NCBI GenBank assembly: GCA_051277445.1
Contig: JBNMQC010000173.1
Span: forward strand, 1-5,336
Direction: 5' to 3'
DNA: 5,336 nucleotides
Source: Bermanella sp051277445
GTDB lineage: Bacteria; Pseudomonadota; Gammaproteobacteria; Pseudomonadales; Oceanobacteraceae
Position 1 is the stretch's first letter, and the number at the start of each line of letters is the position of its first letter. Below are positions 5,227-5,336 of the stretch, one piece after another. A model generated the notes under the pieces. That model was given only the letters and a program-made list of their open reading frames with translations. It was not told where the DNA came from and did not search any database. The position numbers and the translations under genes were made by a program.

Positions 5227-5336
5227 ATGACTGTAACAGCCACAGATATTTTAAAACAAAGTTTTACCTTTTATGGGCGTATATTTAACAAGGCGTTTTG
5301 GTTGAGCGTCGCGTCCAGCTTATCGCCTTTACTTAT
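5227..5336 (+). CDS. Hypothetical protein, N-terminal fragment, probably membrane-associated (cut by window end)
   Basis: An open frame begins at the ATG at 5227, with AGG (5218-5220) 6 nt upstream as a weak Shine-Dalgarno, and runs through the right edge for 36 complete codons (MTVTATDILKQSFTFYGRIF...). After a short amphipathic start, a hydrophobic stretch begins around residues 24-36 (FWLSVASSLSPLL), suggesting the first transmembrane helix. The pattern, a short cytoplasmic helix with Q-S-F-x-F-Y-G-R-I-F and then a membrane segment, recalls multi-pass proteins such as the YciC/UPF0259 type, but too little is present to assign a family. It is separated from lysS by the terminator, so it belongs to another transcription unit. 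Confidence 0.6.
   Translation, partial: MTVTATDILKQSFTFYGRIFNKAFWLSVASSLSPLL

Overview
The window looks like ordinary chromosomal DNA of a marine-type gammaproteobacterium with mid-range GC. The best fit is an Oceanospirillales-like lineage, inferred only from the resemblance of the encoded IspH, YaeQ, PpiC, RF2 and LysS proteins to gammaproteobacterial versions. Gene density is high and there is no phage, plasmid, CRISPR or defence gene. I found no RNA gene and no undescribed multi-gene system.

Layout: (1) 1-522, the 3' part of ispH (isoprenoid biosynthesis), entering from the left edge. (2) 523-702, a convergent spacer with a hairpin. (3) 703-1245 minus, yaeQ, divergent from (4) ppiC (1344-1622 plus), a small cytoplasmic parvulin prolyl isomerase, which is followed after 2 nt by (5) an uncharacterised four-helix membrane protein (1625-2020) resembling the DUF6122 / YdjM-like putative metal-dependent hydrolases. 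(6) 2180-3275, prfB (peptide release factor 2), with the classical autoregulatory +1 frameshift: an internal Shine-Dalgarno, a CUU slippery codon and an in-frame UGA at codon 25. (7) 3291-3358, a small degenerate palindromic repeat (MITE-like) inserted between prfB and (8) lysS (3480-5018), class II lysyl-tRNA synthetase. (9) A strong intrinsic terminator at 5038-5090. (10) The start of a further, probably membrane-associated, gene at 5227, cut by the right edge.

Functionally, the right half is a translation module. RF2 terminates at UGA/UAA and LysS charges tRNA-Lys; the prfB-lysS order is the same as in E. coli, where the two are co-transcribed. The most informative features are the prfB recoding site, which means the gene must be annotated across two frames; the TTG start of prfB, with a possible in-frame upstream ATG; the repeat that widens the prfB-lysS gap to 204 bp; and the tightly coupled ppiC/membrane-protein pair.
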